Below are positions 11,843-23,403 of a DNA stretch of 64,000 nucleotides, one piece after another. The first letter of the stretch is position 1, and the number at the start of each line of letters is the position of its first letter. The notes beneath the pieces are model-generated. The model saw nothing but the letters and a program-made list of their open reading frames with translations. It searched no databases and was not told where the DNA came from. The translations under genes and the position numbers were made by a program. Source of the stretch: Dryocosmus kuriphilus (lineage: Eukaryota > Arthropoda > Insecta > Hymenoptera > Cynipidae); contig CM076193.1 in the NCBI GenBank assembly GCA_038277395.1, positions 123,410,133 through 123,474,132 of the forward strand, written 5' to 3'.

Positions 11843-12540
11843 CACAGCCCCACAAGAAAAAAAAATTTTCTGAAGCCCAAGCTAAACCACCATACCCATA
11901 CGTTTTTGAGGTTGCTGAATCCGAATCCGGGGTCAGTTTGACCCCATCAGGTCAGGATAAAGGTCAATTCAAGGTCAAATTCCAGAAAACCGTTAGATCG
12001 GAGAAAACCTCGACTCTAAGACGTTTTCAGGGTCGCTGAATCCGAATCCGAGGTCATTTTGACCCGATAAGGTCAGTATCAAGGTCAAGTCCAGGTCAAG
12101 ATGAGAAATAATGATCTAATCAGTGTGAATTGTTACTCTAAGACGTTTCTGGGGTCGCTGAATCTGAATCCAGGGTCATTTTGACTCCATCAGGTCGGGA
12201 TTAAGGTTATTCTAAGGTCAATAATTAAGAAACCAGTGAATTAAAGAAAACCTCTACTCTTATACGTTTTTTGGTCGCTTAATCCAAATATAGGGTTAAT
12301 TTGACCTCATGAGATCAGGATCAAGGTCATTTTACGGTCTCAAAGTGAGAAAAAGACATTTAATCTGAGGAAACCACTCTTCTGAAACGCTTCTGGGATC
12401 GCTTAATCTGATTCTAGGATCATTTTCACCCCATTAGGTGAGGATCAGGGTCAAACGAAATTGTTTAATATGATTTTTGTTAAAATTTCTAAACCGTTAC
12501 ATTGAATTTCGGGAGTTATCACTAGATTCACTGTTTTTTG
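11843..12540. repeat. left inverted repeat with about five 120-bp subrepeats
   Basis: Units begin near 11902, 12020, 12140, 12262 and 12387. Each contains an 'acgttt' start, a 'gtcgctgaatc' core and an 'aggtcaggat.aaggtca' tail. The inner edge overlaps the 3' end of the transposase-like frame (stop at 12528). The array is mirrored in the right arm. Confidence 0.75.
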
Positions 12541-14365
12541 TGATATCTAACCCTTTTGTCCTCAAAAGATCTAAGGAGCGGTTTCTTTTTACGCTTTACT
12601 CCGTTCTTGTTACTTTCTCTCTTTAATGACCAGCAGTAATCAGCTATCATATTGACATCCCATCGACCTTGATATCTCATTTCCATTGCTCTAATGTCTT
12701 GATGGAACCTCTCCCCTTGCTCCTCACTAAAACCTCCTAGATTTTTTGGGAAGTATATATGTGAGTGCAAATAGTGTAACTTTAGACTCATCAAACACCC
12801 TAGCTCCTTATAATTCGATATCATTTGAACCACTATTTCTTCGTAGTTTTCACTTTTATGGTTCCCAAGAAAATTCTCCACAACATCTTTAAAACTTATC
12901 CAGGCTGCTTTTTCCTTGCCATTCATTGTAGAAATGAAGTCGCCATCTCTCATTAGTTTGCGTATTTGTGGTCCATCGAAGATACCTTGAGTGATTTTTG
13001 CATCACTAAGATGAGGAAAAAGTTCTTTAAGTTTTTCGAAGCATTTTCCAGCTTTATCCAAAGCTTTAACAAATTGCTTCATTAAGCCGAGTTTGATGTG
13101 GAGAGGTGGAAGCAAAACCTTACTGCGATCAACCAGTGGTTCGTGTAACATGTTTGCAGAACCTGCCTGGAGAGAGGTTCTGTCCGTCCATGTTTCTTTA
13201 ACATAGTGATTTGCGCTATCTCTACTGTCCCATAGACACAAAAAGCAAGGATGTTTCGTATATCCAGCTTGTTGTCCTAACAATATAGTTAAGATCTTAA
13301 AATCGCCGCAAATCAACCATTTATGCTCAGAATATTTAATTGTCTCTAATATGAATTTCAATGTACTATTTTCTTCCTTTAGTACGGTTGAATGCGCTAT
13401 TGGTATTGGAGCATATACATTGGTGTTATGGAGTAATACTACCCTCAGACTTTGCTTAGAGGAGTCTATGAATATTCTCCATTCGTCACCTTTATATATT
13501 CCCGTATGCATTTCATTCATTAACCCTTCCACGTCATTGCAATATACTAATGAAGGTTCCTGTATCAACGTGAAATATTTTCTAAAGTTTTCTTCTCTGT
13601 TCCGGTAAAATAATACTCTTGTGTCTTTAGATAGCCAGTTGTTTGTTTCATGAATGAAGCTAAATATTCCGCTTTATCCTTAGGTAAACCTAAATCTCTC
13701 ACAAGATCATTCATCTCTTCTCGATTTATAGTTTTGGGAGCCTTGTCTTGATCACTAGTTACATAGTTTTGACTGCTTGTACTCTCTCTTTCATCGCTTG
13801 AAGATTCCTGTTCTTCAACGTCATCCACATAGCAATCGTTTCGGATTGACATACTTTCAGGAGAATTGATTGGAGTTTCCAGTTCATGGTCAATGTCATC
13901 ATTTTTGTCAACTGGTCTTATCAAGTTTGGTGCGTCAGGATATTGAAGACGATGAATGTTTTTTCTGTTACTTCCTGTTACATTTGTCATGCAGATATAA
14001 CAGTCTTCTTCACATAATGGTTTTCGCCAACATGCAGGTTTCACAAACTTCACTTCAGATTCTTTTTTGGAATCATATCTTGTCATCATCGTGTAACAAG
14101 CACTACATACTTCGTGTGGAGTCCACTTTTTATCTTGGTTAGCAACATCAATCCCAAAACAATCCTTGTAAGTTCTCTTGATATTATTTGATATTGGTCT
14201 CCGTTTAGCTGCAAAGTAATACTTGGCACATATGTGACAAAATGCATTAGGATTTTTGTTGCAAGAATGTTCAGATGAAGAACTTCCCGGGTTTGTTTGT
14301 AACAAAGACTTTGAAGTCTTTTTATTAAAAACTGTTTTATGTTTGTGTTTTATTTTAGGTACCAT
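12528..14365 (-). pseudogene. transposase-like protein of the 11843-15739 element, one frameshift
   Basis: Two minus-strand frames form one protein of about 610 residues. The first (14365 to 13565) has an N-terminal Cys-rich zone (CHICAKYYFAAKRR, VCSACY, CYICMTNVTG), an acidic linker and GLPKDKAEYLASFMK. The second (13568 to 12528) has DEWRIFIDSSKQSLRVVLLH, KWLICGDFKILTILL, HPCFLCLWDSR, LPPLHIKLGLMKQFVKALDK and GGFSEEQGERFHQDI, ending in a basic tail. The break is a one-base loss in the T-run of the YYF codons near 13605; the frame after it reads YRNREENFRKYFT directly into the second part. I know this as an abundant, poorly characterised arthropod and cnidarian family. The D residues and the C-x2-C insert suggest a DDE-type fold (inference). 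Confidence 0.75.
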
Positions 14366-15052
14366 GAAAAATTACGAAGACCCACGCATTAGGGATCCTG
14401 GACCGATCGCAGGTGAGTCCGCCATCCTGGGGGTGATAACTCTCATACCTCCCCAGGTCTAAGTATGAGAGCTTTCTGACTTTGACGAGGACAATGTCAA
14501 CTCGTCGTCAGACACGCTACGGCTTCATACTCGCACCCTAATGCCCCCTTCAAGGCAGCGCGCCATGCTGGCTTCGATACCACATTGAACTGGAAAGCGA
14601 ATCATTCTACACATCTCTTTTCGAAGCAGTTGTCATCGTCCCAGTATCCCTCGCAGTAGCAGGATTTTGAATTTCTGCGGAAATATCGGACTGTCATCGC
14701 AGAAATTGAGTTATTTGCTCAGAAATTAAAGTTGAGCTTATCAGTGACGCTACACTAAGTCCTTTGATCATAACCAAAACGTTCGAGCATGTTGAAGATT
14801 GCCCTCTAAGTGGTAAGCGTAAATGGAATTGCGCTCAAGAAACTGTTTAATGTTTTATCTCTAACGCCAATGTGCGTACTCCAGAGGATCGTACTCGGAA
14901 ACTTGATTCACACCTGTTAACCGTAGTTTAGGGGAGCATCGTTGGTCCATAAAATATCGCTTCTGTTGTCACAACTGCCCATGCAAAAGAATAACGTCAA
15001 ACCTGAACTGATAACGTCAAATACACCACTGCTTCGGAATCATAAACAAAAA
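14366..15052. other. 5' region of the 3.9-kb element
   Basis: This is GC-richer than its surroundings and lies upstream of the minus-strand gene, so it should hold the promoter and leader. It contains a short hairpin (ctctcatac...gtatgagag, about 14440-14474). I could not identify a TATA box or a further exon. Confidence 0.3.
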
Positions 15053-15739
15053 GGACAAAAGGGTTAGATAACTAAAAAAACACTAAATCAAGTGATAACT
15101 TTCGAAATTCAATGTAACGATTCAGAAATTGTAACCAAAATCATTTTAAACAATTTCTTTTGACCCTGATCCTTACCTGATGTGGTGAAAATGACTCCAG
15201 AATCAGATTAAGCGACCTCAGAAACGTTTTAGAAGAGTGGCTTTCTCAGATTCAATATTTTTTCTCTTTTTTAGAATGTAACATGACCCTGGAATTATCC
15301 CATATTTGGACTCAGCGACCACAAAAACGTATAAGAGTAGAGGTTTTCTCTAAATAAATGTTTTTTTAATTGTTAAACTTAGAATGACCTTAAGTCCCAC
15401 CTGATGGAGTCAAAACGACCCTGGATTCAGATTCAGCGACCTCAAAAACGTCTTAGAGTAACAATTCACACTGATTAGATCATTATTTCTCATCTTGACC
15501 TTGATACTGACCTTATCGGGTCAAAATGACCCCGGATTCAGATTCAGCGACCCTGAAAACGTCTTAGAGTCGAGGTTTTCTCCGATCTAACGGTTTTCTT
15601 GACTTTGAACTTGAATTGACCTTTATTCTGACCTGATGGGGTCAAACTGACCCCGGATTCGGATTCAGCGACCTCAAAAACGTATGGGTATGGTAGTCTA
15701 GCTTGGGCTTCAGAAAATTTTTTTTTTTGTGGGGCTGTG
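15053..15739. repeat. right inverted repeat of the 3.9-kb element
   Basis: Complement of 11843-12540 with the same ordered 120-bp subrepeats. Its inner edge even repeats the last codons of the transposase-like gene ('gacaaaagggttagat' at about 15055). The arms have diverged by small indels, so the copy is not very recent. Confidence 0.75.
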
Positions 15740-15960
15740 TAATCTGCGTCGTTTGAATTTAAAAATTTTTAGTATTAATTGTAGACAATGTTTGAACCTG
15801 TATGCCGTAATCAGAACTAGTAAGGTAATACATTTTCTGAAAGTTGCTCCAACGAGATTTTTTCATTTGGGTAGCATGTGGCAAGAAAATCCAAGACATT
15901 TGAATTGCCCCAAGTAAGGTTGTATTTAGGTAGTGTGAGGAAAATTTTTGCCTCCTAAAT
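15740..15960 (-). pseudogene. DIRS tyrosine recombinase, upstream part
   Basis: Minus-strand frames read PKYNLTWGNSNVLDFLATCY, then NEKISLEQLSENV, and after a frameshift LLVLITAYRFKH, corresponding to the recombinase region that carries the first catalytic Arg (LV.GHR.QT in relatives I know). It leads directly into the TAA target site and then IPDLIKT at 11842. Stops and frame changes show decay. Together with 11416-11842 it is one gene interrupted by the 3.9-kb element. Confidence 0.75.
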
Positions 15961-16759
15961 AAATTTCCCACTCAGTGAAACAAGGTTTACTTTAATCTTC
16001 TGAGCAAAAGTCATGGGCGCCAGTCAATGGCGAAGTTCAACACAAATTACGACTGTCTCGCTATTGACGAATTTTTAAGTTAACTAATTACCAAATCGGG
16101 ACACTTACTACCTCAAAAAGCCTCAACATAGAAAATTCACAATTACGAATCAACAAACTTAGCGTTGCGAAAAAAGGTATAAGTACACCTGCACAATTTA
16201 CCGAGAGATTACGAGGTCTGACAAGCAACTTTAACTATCGAGAAATCAAAGGAGGTGCATCTGAACCGCTCGTGATCGTAAGTTATCGCAAAAGAGACCG
16301 AACGAAAAAACTACCCCAATCTTGCCATTTTAGAACTTCCGTTGTCGGTTCCCAAGAAATCATAGAAAAATTACACCATTAATTCCGACCGCGAGACGAG
16401 ATTCTAAACAATATCAAAATTCAAGAAACCGGGGATTCTAACACTCGCCAGATTTTCCGACACGATCAAGAGGTCAACACGAGAAAAAAAGTTCAATCTA
16501 ACGCGACCCGCGTGGCAACACTTTGACACATGGCCGATCGTTTTTTGGCGGTATTTCAACTTTTGCTTCGAAAAAGCTAAACTCTAACGCACCAAAACCA
16601 ACGACCAGAAAACAAAAACACATACCTCGTTAATATGATAGAAATTATCTCCTCGATCAAAATCCATAATCTCAAATAATATTCCAAGTTAGTTACTATT
16701 ATACTATCGAGACGCCACTATCTCGTGGTACTTTCGGAACGAGAGTAGACAGGTCGTGC
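15961..16759. other. unidentified DNA inside the DIRS element
   Basis: Similarity to DIRS coding sequence stops just upstream of PKYNLTW, near 15965. The following 0.8 kb, plus 19977-20540 beyond the hAT, has no recognisable frame. It may be the eroded methyltransferase region or another insertion. The GC content is somewhat higher than the surroundings. Confidence 0.3.
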
Positions 16760-19700
16760 CAGTGTTGCCAGACGAGAGGAACTCAAATATGGTAGCAGCT
16801 TCACAAAATTATGGTAGGTGGGGAGAAATTATGGTATCCATTGAAGGTGATACAGATTTCTATAAAGATTTGCGCGAAATTAAAATTTTTATTAAATATT
16901 ATAATAATAATATTAAATCTATATAATAAATATTATAATATAATATATATATATATATATATATAATATAAATATATATATATATAATATTAAATCTACA
17001 AAATAAACTAAAATCACAATAAATTTTTGGCAGTTTTGTAACAATACGTTTTTGACAGTTCTGTAATAAAAATTGTAATTAAAATGAAGCAGATTCGAAA
17101 ATTATTTCATCATCACTGGATTCCTTTGATTTTTCTTTAATAAAATTACCAGCAGCAGTTTCTCTCTTCTTATTATCTTTATACAGCGAAGCGCTGGACA
17201 TTCAAGACAACATGTCTTTTGATGGTGTGAAGTTGGGACATCCTCCTGAATATTTTACTTTTTGACTTGCCAAAAGTAGGCCACGTACAGTTGGAGCAAT
17301 TAACTGATTTCTGAGCTTTGTTGTCATTAAATTGAGTTTTGAAAATGTGCGCTCACTGTCAGCGTTGGAATGTGGGAGCAACAAAAGGCTTAAAACCACT
17401 TTAGACGGATTGCGGAATAAATATTCCTCGCAATCATTTTTTAAATTAAGCATTTTACCCCAAAACACATCTGTCTCCAAGCTCTTCATGCTCTCTTCAA
17501 TTCCATAGAAAGGTAAATGGCGCCATTCGTCATCAATAACTTCGAAATCGGAACTCTTACAAATTCTAGGTAGTTCAGAAAGGAGCGGAACCAATGAAGG
17601 GGTGGAATCTCTTGTCGAATGCGATAGGGCTATCAAAGGTTTCAAGATTTTCATTTGCTTGAGAACAGGATTTTCAAAATCGTAACGCTTCTTAATTTTG
17701 AAACAAGCCTGAATTAAAAACTCTTGGCATCGGCTCAAAAAATAATCAACCAAATCTTGTCTTTTAGTGAATACTGCTTTTTGATTTTTAAATTCGGTTG
17801 CTACGTGAACACCCAAGTACAATTGTGATTTTGGAAGAAATTGTGATTCATTGAGACAATTAATTTTTGATAAGTCCGTGGATAAAATATAATTCTTTTT
17901 CATATAAGATGAAAGAAGCTCCTGAAATAATGCAACCATTTCTTCATGTACGTCTATGATGACGACTTTGCTTGAATGAAAATACTGATTCATGCGGCAA
18001 ATTTTAGGAAGCAACCATTTCAAAAAGAGAAAATTTAGTTTGATAAAAGCATCGTGTAAGCTGTTGAAAATGGTTTCAACTACTACCAGTTTTTCCTCAA
18101 TTTTTTTTTCAGTGAAATACAATTGCAATGCTGACCACTGTTCCAATATTCTTTCTACAACTGGCAACAATGATAACCAGCGAGTTTGAGATGAGCGAAG
18201 TATCGCATGAATTGGTGTTTCTGTAAATATCTGAAATTGAGCTAATTCAGATAATCTTTTAGAACTCGCATGAAAGAAAGAATAAACATTCCGAGCCAAA
18301 TCCTCAGCTGATCGAGGTAATTTTTTGCACGACTCACTTGCAACCAAATGTAGAGAATGGCAAAGACACTTTAAGATAAGTATACCTGGAAAATCGCGTT
18401 TCAATCTGCTTGATACTGAGTTTTGCTCACCCATCATCACATTACAACCATCCGAGCCAAAGCCAATTATATTTTCTACCAGAATTGACTCTTGCTGAAA
18501 GCTGTTAACAAGACATTGGTACAAATGTTCAGCAGTAGCACTTTCTACAGATCCATCTTTCTTAAAAACTTGCGCCAAGTCCCAAAATTTACTGACGATT
18601 CGTCCTTCATCTTTATCATAATACCTTACCAATATGCAACTGGTTTTCGTGGTTGATATATCAGTTGATTCGTCTGTTCAAATACTAAACATAGTTTGCC
18701 TTAATTTTTTCCCCAAATCAGACTTTTCGGTCTCACCGATGACATTTTTTTCAATAATTGCAGTTCCTTTTGTTCTCTTTAAATTTATCTTTTGTGCAAT
18801 TTTAGAGTCAGGAAATGCAGATTTTATAGTTTCTGTCAAATGATCAAGTACATTGAATGCGATATTGTGCTCAACTAAAAATGTAGTTCATTTTATTTCT
18901 GCACTGTTCGACGCAACATCTAAAGTTGAGGTCGGATTGCATTGTTTTTCGGGTTTCATAAAATTAGAAATTTTATGAACATTTTTGAGTAAAGGCTTTT
19001 CATAACTTTGGTGCTTCATTGATATGCGATGAGCGAGTAAAACCAATAGATCAGCAGTTAAAGTTTTTAAACATAGCTTGCATTTAGCTTTGTGTTGATT
19101 ATTTGAATCTTTTACTAACCAATATTTCAGTCTTTCGTCGGCCAACCACTCTTGCCGAAACTTCTGTGCGTGTTTAATTTTTTGTTTCTTGATTTTTTTT
19201 TTTGCAATGGACTGTCTGACTGCTCATTTTCGCTTTCTTCTGGATCTTCTGGATTAAACATTATCTGCTAAAACCTAGAACTGCAAAAAAAAATAACCTC
19301 TACGATGTACAATTTTTTTTTGCTATTGAGAAAAATTTTGTAAATAGGATATTACCTATCGTCTATTACGTATAATTTAATTATTTTAAAGTACAATGAC
19401 TAAAATAACGATTAGCAGTTTAACTTCCGCACAATTCAAATTTTAAATCGTATCCAGCAGATTCCGTTAGACCTCAATCGATTTTATTATCATGGTAGGT
19501 ACGTAAACTAAATGCAAAGAATAGGTTATCAAGGGCGCGTTCTAAAACTCAGCCCAGCCGGTAACACGTTGAACTAATGGTGGGTTCATACTTTAGCCAG
19601 CCAATCAGACGCTGAGGCTGCTTGTTGAGTAAGGTTGCGGTCATACTCATACTCTGCTCACACTTGTGTCTGCAGATCGCCTGCATGCGATATGTCGAAC

Positions 19701-19968
19701 CAGAGATGAATATCGAACCTATGCAGAACTTGATTTGTCAGTTCCCTTGGTTAAATGACTCTGCATAAGAAAGAACCAATCAAGCTATATTCGAAATTTG
19801 AAATGTGAATTTTGATTGAGCAGCTAATAAATGAAGTTTTCTGAAAATCTGAAATCCATCACAGAATTATGGTATCTTTTTGATACCATAGAACTTTATT
19901 ATGGTATATGGTATCAAACCTAAAATTATGGTAAGGATACCATAATTATGGTATATATGGCAACACTG
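16760..19968 (-). mobile_element. hAT DNA transposon (3.2 kb) with perfect 8-bp target duplication
   Basis: The termini are CAGTGTTGCCA (16760) and TGGCAACACTG (ending 19968), classic hAT ends. The target duplication GGTCGTGC is perfect at 16752-16759 and 19969-19976. The transposase lies on the minus strand. (AT)n-rich DNA occupies about 16895-17000, and 'ttatggta' motifs recur near both ends (16800-16840 and 19865-19960), plausible transposase-binding repeats. It sits inside the DIRS element, so it is younger than that insertion. Confidence 0.92.
17202..19261 (-). pseudogene. hAT transposase, inactivated by one frameshift and two TGA codons
   Basis: Reading begins MFNPEDPEESENEQSD (ATG 19259-19261), shifts frame in an A-run near 19200, then gives a BED-like finger region (KYWLVKD.NNQHKAKCKLCL ... 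HRISMKHQ). TGA stops fall at 18888-18890 and 18678-18680. The catalytic region follows: DESTDIS, IIGFGSDGCNVMMG, LKCLCHSLHLVAS and TRWLS. The C-terminal dimerisation motif LLLLPHSNADSERTFSKLN lies at about 17310-17370. The last 476 codons (18632 to 17202) are uninterrupted. Total size (about 690 residues) suits the family. It would have cut and pasted this element; this copy cannot. Confidence 0.9.
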
Positions 19969-19979
19969 GGTCGTGCAGC

Positions 19980-20500
19980 GTCGAGTATTCAAGTGCGTCC
20001 AGCCCGCGGAAATGGATCCAGCCAATCGGAGCGCTCTTTCCGCCCGGGTCGCAGTTGTCCGCCAATCGTACTGCTTCCGCCATTCGAGCCCGCTGACCTG
20101 ACTGGAAGTGGTACCGATATTTCTAGCAGCAACATAAGAGAAACATTTGATTAATGAAAGAACCCTACGGTTCTGAGTGGGTTAATATTTTTCTATTGTC
20201 CTAATTCCACTCAGAATACTTAATCGAAATTGAGAAAGGGTTTAACACAGCCGACAGTTTCACCCCTTCCGTCGCCATTTGCCGCTCCGAAGTTTTCGGT
20301 TTCGGCCAATGAGAGCTTTCCTTTTGTCCGGGTCCCAGTCGTCCGCCAATAGTAGCTCCCCACTTGGTCGAGTGCGCAGTCCTGGCCTGTAAGCAGCACC
20401 ATTGCTTCTGGCCTCAACATAGAGGGAAATTGTTTTAATGACAGAATCCGACAATTCTGAGTGGCTGATTTTCCTCGTGTCTTTATTCTACTCAGAATCT
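19980..20500. repeat. two diverged tandem copies of an about 250-bp unit
   Basis: 19995-20225 and 20265-20510 share, in order, 'gccaat.g.agc', a 'ccgggtc.cagt.gtccgcca' run, a 'gg.ttct.tcattaa' run read on the minus strand, and 'ctactcagaa'-type ends. They lie between the RNase H and recombinase parts of the DIRS element, outside the hAT. Open frames here (20220-20454, minus) are short and unlike known DIRS proteins. Confidence 0.5.
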
Positions 20501-20556
20501 ATAAGTGTGATTCACAAACAGCTGACAAATTATGTAATCTCAAGGTTTCACCGCCT

Positions 20557-22040
20557 TCAGTGGCCTGTGCTACTTCCGGGTTTCCGGTAGTGCCATGAAA
20601 GTCTGGTTGCTGGCTGATGGTTGGTGGATGATTTTATATATGATGCTGCAATAAATATTTGGCGGTCCTCGCACCGTTGCCATATGTCTCGTGCAATCTT
20701 ATTGAGATGGGGGTACCTATTACCACCTATACGATTAATGTATGATATAGCGGTTGAATTATCGATACGCATGAGAATTTGACAGTTTATAAAATTTTTG
20801 GCAAAAATTTGAAGACCGAGAAAAGCCGCGCTATCTAGTCTACAAACAACTCCCCAACCGGTAGTTGAAGCGTCAGTGAAAATTTTTGCCTGCTAATCGT
20901 CTACCTTAATACTGCTAGAAGCATTATCAATTACCTCTATCCACCATTTAAGGTCCGGCAAAAGTGAACTTGGTGTGTTCATGTATTTTTCGTAATCATT
21001 ACCTCCCCTGAGGTTTAAAAATTGGCAACTTTCTAACTGTTTATTGTGTAACGATCCGCATTCTACGGCAGGACAAGCTGATTCCTGATTTTACAATGTT
21101 TAATTTTAATAGATTTCTGTAATTCGGCTTTAATAGCTACTTTCTTGTCAATTCGCAGCGCAATTCTGAACTCCTGAGAATTAATAACAAACCCTAAATA
21201 TTTCCACGAAACTGAGGGTATTAATTTACTTTTTTCATCGTTAATGATGAAACCCACGGCAACGAGTAGTTTTTTTGTTATGTTGACATTATCTAAACAT
21301 TCTTTCTTATTTCCACCTAACAAGAAAGAATCATCTAAATATGCTGATGATAAAAAACCCTGCCAGCCGCAAAAGTCTGACTACTGCTGGCTTAATTAAT
21401 TGATAAAAATTTGTGGGGCTCGATTGAGATCGAATGGTACCACATTAAACTCATAAAGTTTATTTTTACAAGTAAATTTTAAAAACCTACTTTGTGGATA
21501 TATTTTTATTAATAAATAGGGGTCTTTAAGATCTATGGTACACACGAGGCAGCTTTCAGAAATAAGCTTTAGCACTGTGTGTAAATCTTCGATTTTAAAA
21601 TGATCTGTATCTATAAATCTGTTAAGAGCCTTCAAGTTTAAAATAAATCTAAATTTGCCGTTAGGTTTTGGTGTTAAAAAGATGCTCGACACAAATTGAT
21701 CATTGCAGGGTGTACATTCGAAGACTGCTCCGATTGTAAATAGGTAAAATATAGCATCATTCATAAAAATCTCCTCTGAGCTAGCTAAACTCGGTGCTCG
21801 TGGAGTTAAGTTTTTTCCTACAGGTCGAGAAAATTTTAGTTTGTATCCTTTTATACGGGATAATATAGTTTGATCATTTGTGAGGAGTGTCCATTGTTGA
21901 TAAGAATGTGACAAACGGCCAGCATATTTTACCGAATCTATCGTCGATGGGGCTGTTTCTGATGACTGAATGATGTCCTGGATGAGCTCGCGGGCTGATG
22001 ACGTCGAAAGGCAGGCCCCTGGTTCCTCGTTGGACCCCAC
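20557..22040 (-). pseudogene. DIRS reverse transcriptase and RNase H
   Basis: Minus-strand pieces in order: FVSSIFLTPKPNGKFRFILN with LKALNRFID (fingers and palm, about 21630-21710); VCTIDLKDPYLLI (first catalytic Asp); YLDD at 21330-21341 within a SAYLDDSFLLGG context; GFIINDEKSKLIPS with WKYLGFVI; then RNase H with MRIDNSTAISYINRIGG and IWQRCEDRQIFIAASYI. PKPNGK and TAISYINRMGG-like motifs are typical of DIRS. Frameshifts separate the segments (breaks near 21396, 21063 and 20772), so no polyprotein can be made. Confidence 0.85.
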
Positions 22041-23403
22041 TGCCTGCGAGTCGGAGCTGAAGATTTGGAATTTAAATCTCTAGTTTTCAGAGGTTTTGCT
22101 CGCTTTTTCTGGTTTTTTTGTCTGATATTATTATCTTCCTTTATTTCCGTTGCTGAAGTAGAAACAGCTTTTGCTGTCTTTAACGTCTCAGTTAAATTTT
22201 CAACGACTAGATGCTTGTCTATTTTTGTAGTCAATAAATGATCCTTAAACTCTTTTTTAAAAGAGAAAAATGCAAAATTACGGCGCGTGACTGACTCCGC
22301 AAGTTGGAGATCATACAGTAGTCGTCCATTGTCCATCAATTACACCAATAATGCATTATCTTTTCCTTTTGCGTTAAGCAAATGCGAGATGGCTTCTCCT
22401 AGACAAGAAATAGCCGAACCCAGTTGTTTCTGATTAGATTCGATACCTTTATCTCTCTTCACTACGGTATCTGAAAGTGCTGCTTTAATCTCTGAGTTAA
22501 TTAAAGGAGCGCTGATGCGGATACAGTTTCCTGGAATTAAAATTTTTCATTTAATTCTTTTCGAATTTCTTTATTGAGGCCTGACGTCGCCCAGTGCTTG
22601 AAACGGCTGGCTATTTCCTTCTACAAATCTGCTCCCTGTTTTTCCCGTTTCAAGGGATTATCTCCGAGAATTTCCAAAATGTCTCCTTCAATATCAGTGT
22701 TTAACTCCTCTGGAATTTTTTCGGTAGACTCTTTATCCTTGTCACTCTTGTTACTGAGTGTTTCATTGATCGTCGTATTATCTACCGTTTCTTCGGTATT
22801 CGGATTTCCCTCGGTGGGTAATGTAACTTCCGTATTTTCCGGGAGAGCCCGGCGTTTGTTCGCCTGTAAAAGTCAAATGACTCCATTTTTATTCCTGTAA
22901 TTAACCACTAATTTTTCTCTTTTTTGTTGTAAATCTTAATTTTTTTACTAACAGATTCCACTCTAGATGGGTTCAGAAAGTCTCTGAGACTGCTCCTTTT
23001 AAAATGTCAAGTTGATGTCTAATATTTATTCGAGATATTTCTTAATTACTTTATAACTAAATAGTTATTTATATATAGACCTATATATGTATATAAATAT
23101 ATACAGTGGATTCATGGTATTGTGAGTCAGCCCCAAAAGCTGCTCTGTACCAGATTATTTTTACGGTTGACGACAGTCCCACAAACTGCTCTGAACACGT
23201 TTGTTAGTTGTGAAAAAATTCACTGATAATTAAGTTAGGTTATATGTACCTTTAGAAACCGAAGACTCTCTTTCCATGTATTCTGACGAACGGGATCTAC
23301 TGCGCTGTCTGGATTTGTTAATTTTTATTTCTAGTTTCCGTATTTTATATAAAATATATTCTAAGTCGTCTTTAGAATGCTTCCTTTTCTTACTTTTTCA
23401 CAT
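21938..23403 (-). pseudogene. DIRS gag-like protein, with a possible intron
   Basis: The N-terminus near 23403 reads M, then an in-frame TGA, then KSKKRKHSKDDLEYILYKIR and an RS-rich stretch, typical of DIRS gag. A donor-like GTACATA at 23249 and an acceptor (TTTTACAG ending 22864) bound a 386-bp possible intron. The second part reads EETVDNTTINETLSNKSDKD, IASRFKHWATSGLNKEIRK (a TAG precedes it), INSEIKAALSDTVVKRDKGI and MDNGRLLYDLQLAESVTRRN with a basic C-terminus. The phases of my two frames do not join cleanly, so the intron is only suggestive; the coding decay is clear. Confidence 0.65.

Larger units (their letters stand above)
11843..15739 (-). mobile_element. 3.9-kb DNA element with long inverted repeats and TAA target duplication
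   Basis: The ends are CACAGCCCCACAA (11843) and TTGTGGGGCTGTG (ending 15739), flanked by TAA at 11840-11842 and 15740-15742. The inverted repeats extend about 690-700 bp, to about 12540 on the left and from about 15053 on the right. Each arm is built from about five tandem units of about 120 bp sharing 'acgttttcagggtcgctgaa' and 'ggtcattttgaccc'-type motifs. A single gene on the minus strand fills the centre. Deleting the element and one TAA rejoins the interrupted DIRS recombinase frame across the IKIPDLIKT motif. The 3-bp TAA duplication recalls PIF/Harbinger, but I do not recognise the protein as that family. Confidence 0.75.
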
